This document shows positions 22,704-33,540 of a stretch of DNA of 64,000 nt, in pieces; positions within the stretch are counted from its first letter, which is position 1; every line of letters starts with the position of its first letter. The position numbers were made by a program, and so were the translations under genes. Under the pieces are notes generated by a model. It had not been told where the DNA came from and made no database searches. It saw only the letters and a list, made by a program, of their open reading frames with translations. This stretch comes from Paguma larvata (lineage: Eukaryota > Chordata > Mammalia > Carnivora > Viverridae), in the NCBI GenBank assembly GCA_030068075.1, contig CM057834.1, forward strand, positions 93,761,119 through 93,825,118, given 5' to 3'.

Positions 22704-23670
22704 AGAAGTGACCGTCTTTTCCCCATTGGATATTCTTTCCTGCATTGTCAAAGATTAATTGACCTTATAATTGTAGAATATCCAATGGGAAAATGACAGT
22801 CTCTTCAACAAATGCTGTTGGGAAAACTGGACAGCAACTTGCAAAAGAATGAAACTTTCTTACGCTAAACACGAAAAGTAAATTCAAAGCGTATGAAAGA
22901 CTTAAATGTGAGACATGAACCATCGATGTCCTAGAGGAGAACACAGGCGCTAACCTCTTTGACCTCGGCTCTAGCGACTTACTAGATAAGTCTCCTGAGG
23001 CAAGGGAAACAAAAGCAAAAATAAATGATTGGGACTTCATCACAATAAAAAATTTATGCACAGTGAAGGGAACAATCAATAAAACTAAAATGCAACTTAT
23101 GGAATGAAGAAGATATTTGCAAATGATATATCTGATAAAGGGTTAGTATCCAAAATATATAAAGAAGGTATAAAACTCAATACACAAGCAATGAATAATC
23201 CAATTAAAAATGGGCAGAAGACACAAATAGACACTTTGCCAAAGAAGACATACAGATGGACAACAGACACATGAGAAGGTACTCAACATCGCTGATCATC
23301 AGGGAAATACAAATCAAAATTACACTGAAATATCACCTCACATCTGTCAGAATGACTAAAACCAACAACACAAGAAACAACAGGTGTTGGTGAGGATATG
23401 GAGTAAAGGGAACCCTCTTGCACTGTTGGTGGGAATGCAAACTGGTGTGGCCATTCTAGAAAACAGCATGGAGGTTTCTCAGAAAGTTAAAAAATAGAAC
23501 TACTCAACAATCCAGCAATTGTACTATGAGGTATTTCACAAAAGATACGAAAATACTAATTCAAAGTGATATGCACTTCTATGTTTATAGTAGTATTAAA
23601 TACAGTAGCCAAATTGTGGAAACAGTCCAAGTGTCTATGGATACATGAATGGATAAAGAATATATGGTAC
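22704..23670 (+). mobile_element. Old L1 ORF2 3' fragment with a short 5' inversion
   Basis: Positions 22764-23670 read as sense ORF2 C-terminal region: CTTCAACAAATGCTGTTGGG, GACTTAAATGTGAGACATGA, ATCAGGGAAATACAAATCAA, CACTGTTGGTGGGAATGCAA. It carries many stops and frameshifts. The preceding 22704-22763 is the same region reversed: 22712-22735 is the near-exact inverted copy of 22776-22799. This head-to-head arrangement matches twin-primed 5' inversion. It ends near 23670 without the normal L1 tail. Confidence 0.8.
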
Positions 23671-23674
23671 ATGT

Positions 23675-23706
23675 ATATTCTACCTCTCTCTATCAAAAAT
23701 AAATAA
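23675..23706 (+). repeat. SINE-tail-like scrap after the L1 fragment
   Basis: CTCTCTCTATCAAAAATAAA followed by TAAACATGAATAAAC resembles the 3' tail of a sense CAN-SINE without its body. It could be a severely truncated SINE or a chimeric end of the preceding L1. Confidence 0.45.
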
Positions 23707-23861
23707 ACATGAATAAACTAAAGATCTTTCTATAACTGAATATAGATTTCTCATTCTTTTTTGTGGTTTCACAATGTTTCATTGTGTTAAAATACTAATG
23801 CTAACTTGCATCCTAACTTGGCTGTTTTTTTCCAATATTTTTCTATTATAATTAATTTTCT

Positions 23862-23883
23862 GAGTTTATGTATTTATTTTGAG

Positions 23884-23922
<39 letters not shown>

Positions 23923-24043
23923 CAAGCAGGCTTCACACTTCCAGTACAGAGTCCAACTCAGGACTTGAACTGAGGAATTGTGAGATTGAGTTGAGCCGAA
24001 ACCAAAAGATGGAAGCTCAACTGCCTGAGCCACCCAGGTGCTC
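23862..24043 (-). mobile_element. CAN-SINE, antisense, with (GA)n expansion
   Basis: Reversed SINE: TTTATGTATTTATTTTGAGA, a pure GA run at 23890-23918, CCAAGCAGGCTTCACACTTC and a head ending CTGAGCCACCCAGGTGCTC. It is more diverged than most. Confidence 0.88.
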
Positions 24044-24139
24044 ATAGTATAAACAATTTTGCAACAAAACAACCCTGTAAGATATAACAGATACATTTTC
24101 GTAAACGTAGTTGCAGGTGTAAAAAAAAAAATCATGACT

Positions 24140-24340
24140 GGGGAACCCAGGTGGCTCAGTTGGTTAAGTGTTCAACGTAATTTTGGCTCAGGTCATGACT
24201 TCATGGTTGTGAGTTCAGGCACTGCATTGGGCTCCACGCTGACAATGTGGCACCTGCTTGGGATTCTATCCCTCTCTCGCTGCCCCTCCCCTGTTAGCTC
24301 TCTCCCTTTCTCAAAAATAAATAAAAACACACACACAAAA
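24140..24340 (+). mobile_element. CAN-SINE, sense
   Basis: Head GGGGAACCCAGGTGGCTCAG then GGTTAAGTGTTC, body GGCTCAGGTCATGACTTCAT, CT-rich region and tail with a short CA repeat. CATGACT occurs immediately before the head and again at 24342-24348, a short target duplication. Confidence 0.9.
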
Positions 24341-24348
24341 GCATGACT

Positions 24349-24609
24349 TAGGTAAAGAGATACTTTATTCAAAACAATTGTTGCAAATATTGCTATTGCA
24401 ATAAGGGGGAAAATGTTACTATAATAAGGACAATGCTCTAACCAAAAGATATGCAAGCATCTCAAAGATCAGGCAGAAAGTATTATTCTTTTATAGGGAG
24501 AGGTAAATAAAGCAAAAGGAATTATGTATGGGGAAGTGGCATAAGGAAGTATAAGAAAATTAGTTGAGAGTCAGGGCTTCCCTGAAGTCAGGGGTTCCAA
24601 TTCTGATGC
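24349..24609. other. Unique sequence
   Basis: No feature recognised. Confidence 0.4.
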
Positions 24610-26305
24610 TGGTCATAGCCTTTGTACACACAATAATATGTCAACTGTAAATAGGAATGGTTTTACTTCATCCTTTCCTATCTGAATGCCTTTTATTTCA
24701 CCTAATTGTTGTAGCCAGAAATTCCAGTACAATGTTGAATGGAATTAAAGAGAGCAGACTCCCTTGTCTTTTTCCTGATTTTAGGGAGGAAGCACCCAGT
24801 TTTTTATCATCAAGTATGAAGTTAGCCGTGGGATTTTTGTAGATACGTTTCATCAGGTTGATGAAAGTCCTTTCTATTCATAGTTTCTTGAGTGGTTTTT
24901 ATCATAAAAGATGTTGGAATCTGTTAAATGCTTTCCTGCATCTATTGAAATGATCATATCGACTTTAAATTTTATTCTATCGATATGGTATATTACATTA
25001 ATTGAATTTTTGGTGGTTAAACTGTCCTTAAATCTTGGCATAAATCCCACCATGAGTGTATAATTCTTTTCATATGCTTCTGGATTCAGTTTGTTAGAAT
25101 TTTGATTGAAAATTTTTGCATCCATATTTATGAGACATTGGTCTAGAGTTTCTACCTTTGTCAGGTGTTTATCTGATTTTGGTATCAGAGTAATACTGGC
25201 CTGATAAAATGAGTTGGGAAGTATTCCCTCTTCTTCCACCTTTTGGAAGAGTCTACAAAGAATTAGTATTATTTCTTCTTTAAGTGTCTAGTAGAATCCA
25301 GTGAAGTCATCTGGCTGGAGTTTCGCTTTATGGATTTGTTGCTTTGTGGTAGTTTTTTTTTTTTATGTTTATTTCTGAGAGAGAGAGAGAGACAGAGAGA
25401 GAGAGAGAGACAGCATGAGTGGGAGAGGGAAAGAGAGAGAGAAAGAGAGAGGGAGACACAGAATCTGAAATAGGGCTCCAGGCTCTGAGCTGTCAGCAAG
25501 GCTCAAATTTGGAAATGGTGAGATCATGACCTTAGCTGAAGTCGGACGCTCAACTGACCGAGCCACCCAGGCGCCGCCTGTGATAGTTTTTGATTACTAA
25601 ATAATCTCTTTACTTGTGAGTCTATTTGGATTGTCTGTTTCTTCTTGGCTTAGTTGGGTAGTTTATTAGAATATGTTCATTTCATCTAAATTACACAATG
25701 TGTTGGCATTCAATTATTCATAGTATTCCTTTTTCTAATTATTTCGGTGACATTGGTAGTTATGCATCTTCTTTTATTCTAATTCTAGTAATATGAGTCT
25801 TATTTTTTAGTCTAGTTAAAGTTTTGTCAATTTTATTGATTTTCAAAGAAACAGCTTTGGGTTTAAAGCAGTTTTCTCTCTTGTTTTCTATTCTCTATGT
25901 CATTAATTTCGCTTCTAATCTGTATTGTTTCCTTCTGTCTACTTGCTTCAGGTTAAAATTTCTCTTATTTTTCTAAGGTCTAATGGTGGAAAGTTAAGTT
26001 ATTGATTTGAGATTTTTCTCTTCCACTCTGACCTCCCCCTGCCCCTTTTAATATAAGCATTTACAGCTGTATAAATTCCTCTAAGCATTACTTCACCTGC
26101 ATCCCATGAGTTTTGGTAGGCTGTGTCTTTATTTTCATTTGTTTCAAAGTATTCTAATTTCCTTTTTGATGGCCTCTTTGATATTGGTTATGAATGCATG
26201 ATTCAATTTCCATAAATTTGTGAATTTCCCAAATTTCTGTCTCTTACTGTTCTGAAATTTTATTTCATTGTAGTTTGGAAAACGTATTTTATATTCACCA
26301 TCATA
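24610..26305 (-). mobile_element. Ancient L1, ORF2 region antisense (3' part of an inverted copy)
   Basis: The plus strand shows reversed ORF2 RT and endonuclease sequence: CCTTTTATTTCACCTAATTG, TGATAAAATGAGTTGGGAAG, GTTTTCTATTCTCTATGTCA, and finally ATTTCCATAAATTTGTGAAT in the endonuclease region. It is stop-rich in all frames. The continuation to the right is in the opposite orientation (next entry). A SINE sits inside at 25358-25578. Confidence 0.75.
25358..25578 (-). mobile_element. CAN-SINE, antisense, inside ancient L1
   Basis: Reversed SINE with an expanded GA-rich tract (25379-25455) and head ending CCGAGCCACCCAGGCGCCGC. TGTGGTAGTTTTT at 25345-25357 and TGTGATAGTTTTT at 25579-25591 form a 13 bp duplication with one mismatch. 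The GA tract makes the minus-strand frame translate as long Ser-Leu repeats, which is an artefact. Confidence 0.93.
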
Positions 26306-26745
26306 TTCAAACAAATAATGGCTGAAGCTTCCCAAATTTATTGGCAAGCATTAATTTACACAATAACAAACTCGAAGTAACATGAATACAAAGAGATCCA
26401 CACACATACATATCTCAGCAAAAATGCCGAAAGACAGAGATCAAAGAGAAAATCTTGAAAACAGTAAAATAAAGATGAATCCTCACTTACAAGGGAATGA
26501 GAGCAAGATAAAGGAATTCCCATATAAACAAAAACTGGGCAAGTTTATAGAACCACTAGGCAGAAGGTCCAAAAGGTAGTAGAAGTCTAGAAGAACACTA
26601 TGGAACCAACTAGATCTAAAAGACAACCATAGAACATTCCATACAGCAACAGGAAAATAGATCTTTGTGTCACATGTAGGTGAAGTATTCACCAGAATAG
26701 ACTCTATGCTAGGTCTTGAAACAAACCCCAGTAAACTTGAATATG
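26306..26745 (+). mobile_element. Ancient L1, 5' part in sense orientation (inverted segment)
   Basis: Positions 26310-26530 read as sense old-L1 5' region (AATGGCTGAAGCTTCCCAAA, AAAGACAGAGATCAAAGAGA, CCATATAAACAAAAACTGGG). Positions 26620-26745 read as sense endonuclease region (CATAGAACATTCCATACAGC, AATAGACTCTATGCTAGGTC). Its right end stops about where the antisense portion at 26305 begins in L1 coordinates. The two halves therefore fit a single L1 with a 5' inversion. Confidence 0.65.
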
Positions 26746-26749
26746 GTAT

Positions 26750-27490
26750 TGGCTTTCTGCCTAAGAAACTTGTATGGTTTCTGTTTGTTCAAGTGTTCTT
26801 TTTTGTGTTAATATTGCTTAAAAATTTCTTCATGTATGACTTACATATTTCTTGTTAAATTTCAATAGATGTCTTATGTTTTTGGTTGCCACTGTAAACA
26901 GTCTTTTCTCCCTTCATGTCCTCTTAAAATTTTCCTTACTGTGCTTTTTTAGTAATACTTTTTCAGTATATTCTTACCTTTACTGGGATTAGTCATCTTC
27001 TGAAACCAGAAATTTCTAATTAGTCTTTACTAATTGCATTGGCACATTTCCTACAGTACAGCATTAAGGAGTATAGGATAGAGGTTTTTTCCCTATATTT
27101 CAGAGGTAAATGCCTCTACTATTTTATATATATGTATATCATATGTAATTATATATAAAATTATATGTAATTGTATATAAAATTTGATGTAAATTTTAAA
27201 GTTCTTTGTTTTCCCTATATCACTGAACAATTTCTATGTAGAATGGATTTTCAGTCGTGTCAAATATCTTTTCAGTATCTGTGAAGACAGTCACAGAATT
27301 TTTGTGTTAGCTCTATTACTAAGGAAATTAATATTTTTACTTATCTTAATATTAGCTCATCCTTGAAATCTTAGAATGAATTCTGAATATTCATGATTTC
27401 ATTTTTTTAACCTACGGCTGATTTTTTGCTCAGAAATATTTTATTTAGTATTTTTGCATCAATATTTATAAGTGTGATTAGTTGATCTCT
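26750..27490 (-). repeat. Ancient L1 ORF2 fragment, antisense
   Basis: T-rich reversed RT region: TTTCAATAGATGTCTTATGT, TTGGTTGCCACTGTAAACAG, AGTATTTTTGCATCAATATT. It contains an AT simple-sequence patch at 27120-27185. Heavily decayed. Confidence 0.5.
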
Positions 27491-27499
27491 CCTTCTGTG

Positions 27500-27850
27500 T
27501 GTGAAAATCCTACCTAAAATGTTAATAACTACAAAAAGACCACCACCAGTTACACATGCATATCCACACGTGTTTAAAAAACACTTCAAAGCACTGATTT
27601 CTTGATAAGGGCTGAGAAATGGGACAGAGTGATGTTGTTTTGCTTTGCTACTTTATTTTGGGAGTGGTTCCACAAAGGGAGGCTAAGAGCCTGCTTTGGA
27701 GTGGGTGACAGGAGATGGATGGGAATTTGAAATCTGTAAGGTAGAGGAAGGGAAGAGAGAAGGAGAGGGTTGTGGGTGAACAAATCTCAGGATGTCTAGC
27801 CTAAAGGAAGATGCTGAGTGGGTGTTTGTGTGGTAACTGGGAAGAATGGA
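27500..27850. other. Unique sequence
   Basis: No feature recognised; slightly G-rich near 27660-27780. Confidence 0.4.
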
Positions 27851-27861
27851 AGTACCTAGCT

Positions 27862-28033
27862 TAACTTTTATAACTTTTTTTTAACTTTATTTATTTTGAG
27901 AGAGAGAGAGAGAGGAAGAGGGCAGAGGATCCTTAGTGGGCTCTCTGCTCTCAGCACAGAGCCCTATGTGGGACTCGAACCCACGAACCATGAGATCATG
28001 ACGTGAGCTGAAATCTGAAGCCTCAGGTGCTCC
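27862..28033 (-). mobile_element. CAN-SINE, antisense, shortened
   Basis: Poly-T, TTTATTTATTTTGAGAGAGA, GCTCTCAGCACAGAGCCC, ATGAGATCATGACGTGAGC, and a truncated head (CAGGTGCTCC). AGTACCTAGCT recurs at 27851-27861 and 28034-28044, and the similarity extends to about 20 bp with two mismatches. Confidence 0.92.
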
Positions 28034-28044
28034 AGTACCTAGCT

Positions 28045-28440
28045 GAGCTTTTAATTCATCTCTCTCCTTCTGCCACAGCAAGCACTACTCCCTCCTCCAT
28101 GGCGCCTAACCTTTCCAGATCTGCTGACATAGCAGCCCGGCATCAGTTGTGTGGCAAACTAAGGGCAGGGAAACCGGGAGGATTGCGACACTCTCCACTA
28201 GACCTGCTTTGGCAGGAGGGCCTCCTTGTGGAAGAATCTCAGGGCAAGATCAGCCTTGAAGTGGAGCCCGCGACAGACCCACAGTTAGGAGCTGGGAGCA
28301 GGCATGTGAACTGGCTTTAGGAATGAGTGTAAATCAGATCCTCATAATCTTGAAATGCTACGGGCAGGTGACACTTGAAAGGTGAAGACACAAAACTGTG
28401 GCAATATGACAATCAGTCTTCTCTTGCACAGCCTTTGAAA
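28045..28440. other. Unique sequence with a short open frame
   Basis: A 97-codon plus frame spans 28027-28320 in a slightly GC-rich patch. It begins inside the SINE target duplication, matches no family I recognise and has no splice context, so I do not call it a gene. Confidence 0.35.
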
Positions 28441-28620
28441 TTGGAATGCCACATTCATATGCATAATTTCATGTGAACTTTATAGGGATTGGGTGTGTTA
28501 GGTAGAGCAAGCCATATTATTATTTTCTAGGTGAATATTTTGAGGGGTGTGTTAGTAGTCCAAGGTCACGCAGCCAGGAAGAGGTGGAATCAGGTTTACA
28601 TTAGGTCTCCTGAAAGTTTT
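28440..28620 (-). repeat. MIR remnant, antisense (weak)
   Basis: CCAAGGTCACGCAGCCAGGA followed by GGTGGAATCAGG is the reversed MIR core. Upstream sequence is badly decayed. Confidence 0.5.
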
Positions 28621-28799
28621 CAGTTTATTTCAGAATAATTTAGGCATCTATTCACCACGCGTACCTGAGACAACTCTCCTGGCCATCACCTTTGCCTCTA
28701 GCCTGAAGTGGGATGTGTTTGGTAGTATTCAGGTATCATTAAATAAATGCAAATCTTTGAGACCCATCCAGTGGTTATTGAGTAGAGCCAGCTGAACAC

Positions 28800-30537
28800 C
28801 TAAATTAAGGAATGGAATTGATCCACAAGAAAGTTGGATTTTGATTTGGTAAAACACTGATTACACTTAAAGTCCCATTTCTGTGCAAATCTACGCACCT
28901 GAAAGGTATTTTCAATTGCAATCAAAACATATTTGGATGCTTTCTTGCGTTGGAAAAGGACGACATTGCTAAAAGGAATAAAGATCTCTGATCGTTGCCA
29001 GTTCGAAAGGCGTGGATCAAAGTGTGCTTCTTTTAGAGAAAGTCAGTTGCTCAATGATTCAGTAAGCTGAACTTTAAAATGTGCTGCTGGTCTGTGAATA
29101 TAATGCTATGCATGGATGACACCTTAGATTTCCACTTGGCCGCTTGCAAAGATTAATGACCAATGTCGCAGCCATGAAAGAAAAATCGTACTGATTTTGG
29201 ATAAATGCACAGCACACCATATAGTTTCCCTAAATAGCCCTTAAGTTTTTTTTCCTTCTTGTGTAAAGCTATATGTATTTTTTGTAAAGCTGTATTTTTA
29301 ATCCTCTCAATAAATGAGAGCGTATTCTAGACTCTCAAAGAGCTAATACAAAATATAGAGTGCTCTTATATTTTGGTCTCAGGTAAGCCCCATTCCCCCT
29401 TTTAAATTATGGTTAACATCTTGCATTCCAAAATGCTTTCCTATTTACAACAGGGCGTATGTGACAAAGGTAGTCTTGACATGTTATCAAAAACAGTTCT
29501 CGAATGCAAGTTTTAAACTTTCTGATTAAGGAGGAATAGAGTACTCTAAAGCTTTTTAAGCCTTTGAGAAGACTAAGTAGGCATCATCCTCTGAAATCTA
29601 CCACTCTTTCTAGAAGAAAGGTCTTACGAATTACATAAGGCTTTAAAGTGAATAGGAAGATTACCTTTACGTATTCTGATCCTCCATTGCTACCTCTAGG
29701 AGACTCCTTCCCATTGAAATAATGTTCTGTTTTTACGCACTGGACTATAGTAATGGACTTCAGCCACTGAGAGTAGCTAGTTCAAATGATACAAACCAAT
29801 GCTGCCTGTGTTGGTAACGGAACCGTGTGTAGGGCTGACAAGAAGTAGGCTCTGCAGGAGCCTACTTTCCGAACTTTCTGTATTTAGCTAAACTAAACTG
29901 TTGCATGCTAATGAGCTTTACACTACAGAAGGCCAGATGGCTGAAATAATAGATTCATTCTACGCTAAGAAATGAAGAGACATTAACTAACTCTCCTTAT
30001 TTATTCTTGAATCAACTTTTCTTAGTCATGGAAATTTCACCCCAATTCAATAAACTCTATATTATAATTGGTTTACTTAAAAATCAACTCCCATTGTTGC
30101 TAATTATAATGAGATATTTTGAAATAACTGCTATAAAACGAATATAATTCCTCATTTTCATAAAGTATTCTTTTATTTTTAATGAAAAGTTTAAAATTGA
30201 TTAAGTTTATATATTAATTCATAGTAAGGCTCTCGAAGGCAGGAACTTTTGAAAAGTTTCTTGTAACGCTTATGGAACTTAGAACTGCATTTTGCTTTTG
30301 GGTTCGCTGGATGCTGTGGAGCGGAACCACGTCATGACTGTGTATGCTGAGCCATAGAAATGAATCCACCTTTGAAACACAGTCCTTTTTCTCAATGCTG
30401 CTCCATTCGAAGGAGTCCTCAGCAGCGTTCCTACATTTTTAGCTGTCATTTTCAACATAAAAATAAAAATTATTGTTCATTCTTGAATTATTTTCAGGAC
30501 AAAAACTGCTGCTTGTTTGAAAAAATTCGCGTCCTTC
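28800..30537. other. Repeat-free block, candidate conserved non-coding DNA
   Basis: About 1.7 kb without any recognised transposon, unlike most of the window, and without coding frames. It contains clustered homeodomain/POU/SOX-like words: TGCATGCTAATGAG near 29903, CCATTGTT at 30091-30098 and TAATTA at 30101-30106. Such words are common in AT-rich DNA, so function is only a suggestion. Confidence 0.35.
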
Positions 30538-30720
30538 CTCTTTCCCTCCCTCCCTCCCTTCCAACCTGTCTGCCTTCTTTCCTTCTTCCCTTCCTTCCAT
30601 CCCTCCCTTCCTCTCTCACTCTCTCCTTCCTTCCTTCCTTCCTTCCTTCCTTCCTTCCTTCCTTCCTTCCTTCCTTCCTTCCTTCCTTCTTTCCTTCCTT
30701 CTTTTCTTTCTCTTTCATTT
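30538..30720 (+). repeat. (TTCC)n microsatellite with degraded flanks
   Basis: Polypyrimidine tract: CCCTCCCTCC variants from 30544, then an almost pure CCTT run of about 17 units at 30625-30690, then TTTC variants. The tract is open in several frames on both strands (Pro-Ser-Phe-Leu on plus, Lys-Glu-Gly-Arg on minus), which is purely compositional. Confidence 0.97.
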
Positions 30721-31148
30721 AATTTGAAAATGCTTTCTCTTTAAAATTATTTCTTTTCCTCTCAGTGTTGATATTTGTACTCAGAATGAGCTAGTAAAAG
30801 TCTACCATTTAAAATAACGTATCACTTCAGTGAATTGGGGTTTCCATAACTATAAAATGAAGAAAAACAAATCTCCTTTTGAGGAGTTGAGAGACGGATA
30901 TTGCTTATAAGCTTCCTTATATAGAGAAGACAATTGTGTCACATTTAGAAAAGGCCCGTTAATACAAATAAATATTCTCGACAAAGAAGAAAATGTTTTT
31001 TTTTGTGCCACATTTTGGAGAATAATTTTTTAATTGAAATAGGAATATTTTTTTTAAAGGCAACTATTCAGAACTTTCTGAATTAAGTGATAAAGATTTC
31101 ACTCTTTTCTTTATTGTGGTCATTTTACTTAAAGACACATAAACTTCT
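30721..31148. other. Unique AT-rich sequence
   Basis: No feature recognised. Confidence 0.4.
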
Positions 31149-31345
31149 GGGACGCCTGGGTGGTTCAGTAGGTTGAGCATCTGACTCTTGATTTCAGTTC
31201 AGGTCATGCTCCTGCGACATGATCTCAGGGTTGTGGGATCAAGCCCACGTTGCTGAGGGTGGAGACTGCTTAAGAGTCTCTCCCTCTCTTCCTCTCCCTT
31301 CTCACCTGCTCATGCACATACTCTCTCTTTCTAAATACATATATA
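31149..31345 (+). mobile_element. CAN-SINE, sense, older subtype
   Basis: GGGACGCCTGGGTGGTTCAG, GTTGAGCATCTGACTCTTGA, CATGATCTCAGGGTTGTGGG, then a CT-rich tail. The GAGCATCTGACTC head is the older general carnivore form, not the younger feline one. It is followed by an AT repeat (31336-31370) and a short TG-rich run. Confidence 0.9.
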
Positions 31346-31370
31346 ATATATATATTATTATATATACATG

Positions 31371-32154
31371 TTTGTGTGCGTGTATGTGTGTTTTATTTCC
31401 TACTGTATTGTCCTTCCCTGCCTACACCAGTGGAGACAATCCATGGGTAATGAAAACTGTCATCTTAGAGGATTAGTTTCTGGGCTTGCCTGAAATAGAT
31501 CTGCAGGTAGAAACTTGAGCCCCATTCACATTGCCAATGGACCAGGAATCAATTCTGATCTCCTAGGAAAATGTGCTGATTTAGGAGTCTCTGTGCCCCC
31601 TGACTTTCACCAAGCTGTCACCAGTTTTTCCCAGTCATGGACTGCTGCATGGTTTCCTATAGATTTCTAGTTCTAGGGTACTGGTACCACCTTGGCTGGT
31701 ATCCTGAACATTCTTCTCATTCTTGTTCATTCTTGCTTTTCCCAGAGCAAGACTTTGGTGTTCTATCCTGGTCAGTGTCTGGGGTGCCACGTCAAACATG
31801 GAAAATTGCATGGAAATCTAACATCTCACTTTCTAAGCTTAAGCATTACGACTGATTACACACTCTTACTGATAATTCCAAATGAAAATTGGACTTTCTG
31901 AATAGAGCCAATAGCTAGGATTTACGTTTTGGTTTTTGTTTTAGGTTCATGATACAAGGTCAGAAGCACAGAGCACCTCATAGACAGAGGTCCTTTGGCT
32001 ACCTTAATATTATTTCCTTAAAGGGGTAAGGTAACAAGTTGATACCCAAGTTAGGTAGAATTCCTAATCCTAGGTGGACAGCTGTTGTGGTAGACTGATT
32101 TGAAACTGTAAGAGGAAAATGGGTCGACTATAGGAAATGCCCTGGTGCGGTGGA
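31371..32154. other. Unique sequence
   Basis: No gene recognised; the plus-strand frames of about 70 codons at 31637-31901 overlap each other and match nothing I know. Confidence 0.4.
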
Positions 32155-32206
32155 GGTGTGTGTATGTGTGTGTATGCGTGTGTGTGCATGTGTGTGTGTG
32201 TGTGTA
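32155..32206 (+). repeat. (TG)n microsatellite
   Basis: Interrupted TG repeat (GTGTGTATGTGTGTGTATGC and onward) ending directly at the poly-T start of a reversed SINE. The reverse complement is therefore a CA extension of the SINE A-rich tail. Confidence 0.93.
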
Positions 32207-32399
32207 TAATATGTTTATTTATTTTTGAGAGAGAGAGCAAGCAGGGAAGGAGCGGAGAGGGAGACAGAGAATCCCAAGCAGGCTCCATGCTGTCAGCGCA
32301 GAGCCAGACTCGGGGCTCGATCTCATGAAACATGAAATCATTACCTGAGCTGAAATCAAGAGTTGGAAGCCTAACTGACTGAGCCACCCGGGTGCCCCA
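32207..32399 (-). mobile_element. CAN-SINE, antisense
   Basis: TTTATTTATTTTTGAGAGAG, AATCCCAAGCAGGCTCCATG, CTGTCAGCGCAGAGCC, head ending CTGAGCCACCCGGGTGCCCC. The tail is replaced or extended by the adjoining TG repeat. Confidence 0.92.
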
Positions 32400-33199
32400 A
32401 TATTCAATATTTAAATATAAGTAGAGGAGAAGAACACATAAGATATCTAAAAGGGGGGTTGTTATCCGAGTTTTCCTTTGTCATGTTACCTTTGAGCTTG
32501 TTCCTAATAGGAACAAACAATCAAAAATAAAGCTGAGAACATTTCTGCGTCTCTAACATTATGTGCTTCAGGAGTATGGGTCATCTATAAAAAGTGCCAT
32601 TAACAACACAATTACCACTTCTAACAATAGATAACACTTGCAGTAAACTGTGTATCAGACACTGGTCTAACTGCCTTATATATATCAATACATTGTGTCT
32701 TCACAAAAATCTGTTAATTTGGCACAGCCCAGTTTTACAGTGAGGAAGGAGAGACACAGTATGACCATGTATCTTATGGCCATGCAACTGCTAAGTATTC
32801 GGGAAGGGTTTTGGTTGCATGCAACTGAAGATTGTACTTAGTAATATGTTGCCCTGCCTTTGAATTTAGTCTGCTGGGATTCTATAACCTTTATTCTCAG
32901 CTATAAGATGTTCATTCTTGTAACGGGGAGGCGCACACTTGAAGCTGAGCCAGCAGATGACGGGACATGTGTCTGGTAGCAAGAAGAAAGATTTCATTGA
33001 TATTTCTTATCACCATAATAGAAGCAAGAAAACATCAAAAGCACAAATCGTCTTTAATGGAAGTCAAAGCCTCCAATGAAATACCAGGCTTGTTGGGCTT
33101 TGAGGTCCAAAGTCAGCCACGAGTGGGGATAAACTCTTAATACACTCAAAATGATTATGTGGAACAAAATCGATGTCGAATAAACTGTTGAAACACACG
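32400..33199. other. Unique sequence with MIR trace
   Basis: No gene recognised outside the MIR-like segment at 32615-32810. Confidence 0.4.
32615..32810 (-). repeat. MIR-family remnant, antisense
   Basis: Degenerate reversed MIR order: GATAACACTTGCAGTAAACT, ATCAGACACTGGTCTAACTG, TTTTACAGTGAGGAAGGAGA, then CATGCAACTGCTAAG. Ancient mammalian SINE, strongly diverged. Confidence 0.6.
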
Positions 33200-33540
33200 C
33201 AACCGTTGATACCTACAAAATAATTATGGCAAGTGAAAGAAGTCAGACAAAGAAGTGAGCATTCTGCTTGGGTGAATTCATATAAATTAAAATCATATAC
33301 GATTTTAGAAATGGCAAATTAATCTCCTAGTGACAGAAGGTAAATCACTATTTGCTTGGTGACAGGAGGACCAGAGGATGGGGAGGCATGTAGGAAAAGG
33401 ATTACGAAGCAGCATCAGGAAACTTTTTGGAGTGATGCATATGTTTGTTATCACAGATGCATATGTCAGACTCACAAAACTGTGCAATACGAGTATGTGT
33501 AATCATATATTAATTATGCCTTCAATAAATATGCTAAAAG
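33200..33540 (+). repeat. Ancient L1M 3' end, sense
   Basis: Order of old L1M/L1ME 3' UTR: AATTCATATAAATTAAAATC, a CTCCTAGTGACAGAAGG region, GGAAACTTTTTGGAGTGATG, then AAAACTGTGCAATACGAGTA and TTATGCCTTCAATAAATATG. Decayed, no frame. Confidence 0.55.

Noticed and set aside
25269..25566. Minus-strand frames rich in Ser-Leu over 25379-25500
   Set aside because: They translate the GA/CT tract of a reversed SINE.
30360..30744. Open frames of 74-120 codons on both strands over the TTCC repeat
   Set aside because: The translated sequence is a direct product of the tetranucleotide repeat (Pro-Ser-Phe-Leu or Lys-Glu-Gly-Arg), with no start or splice context.
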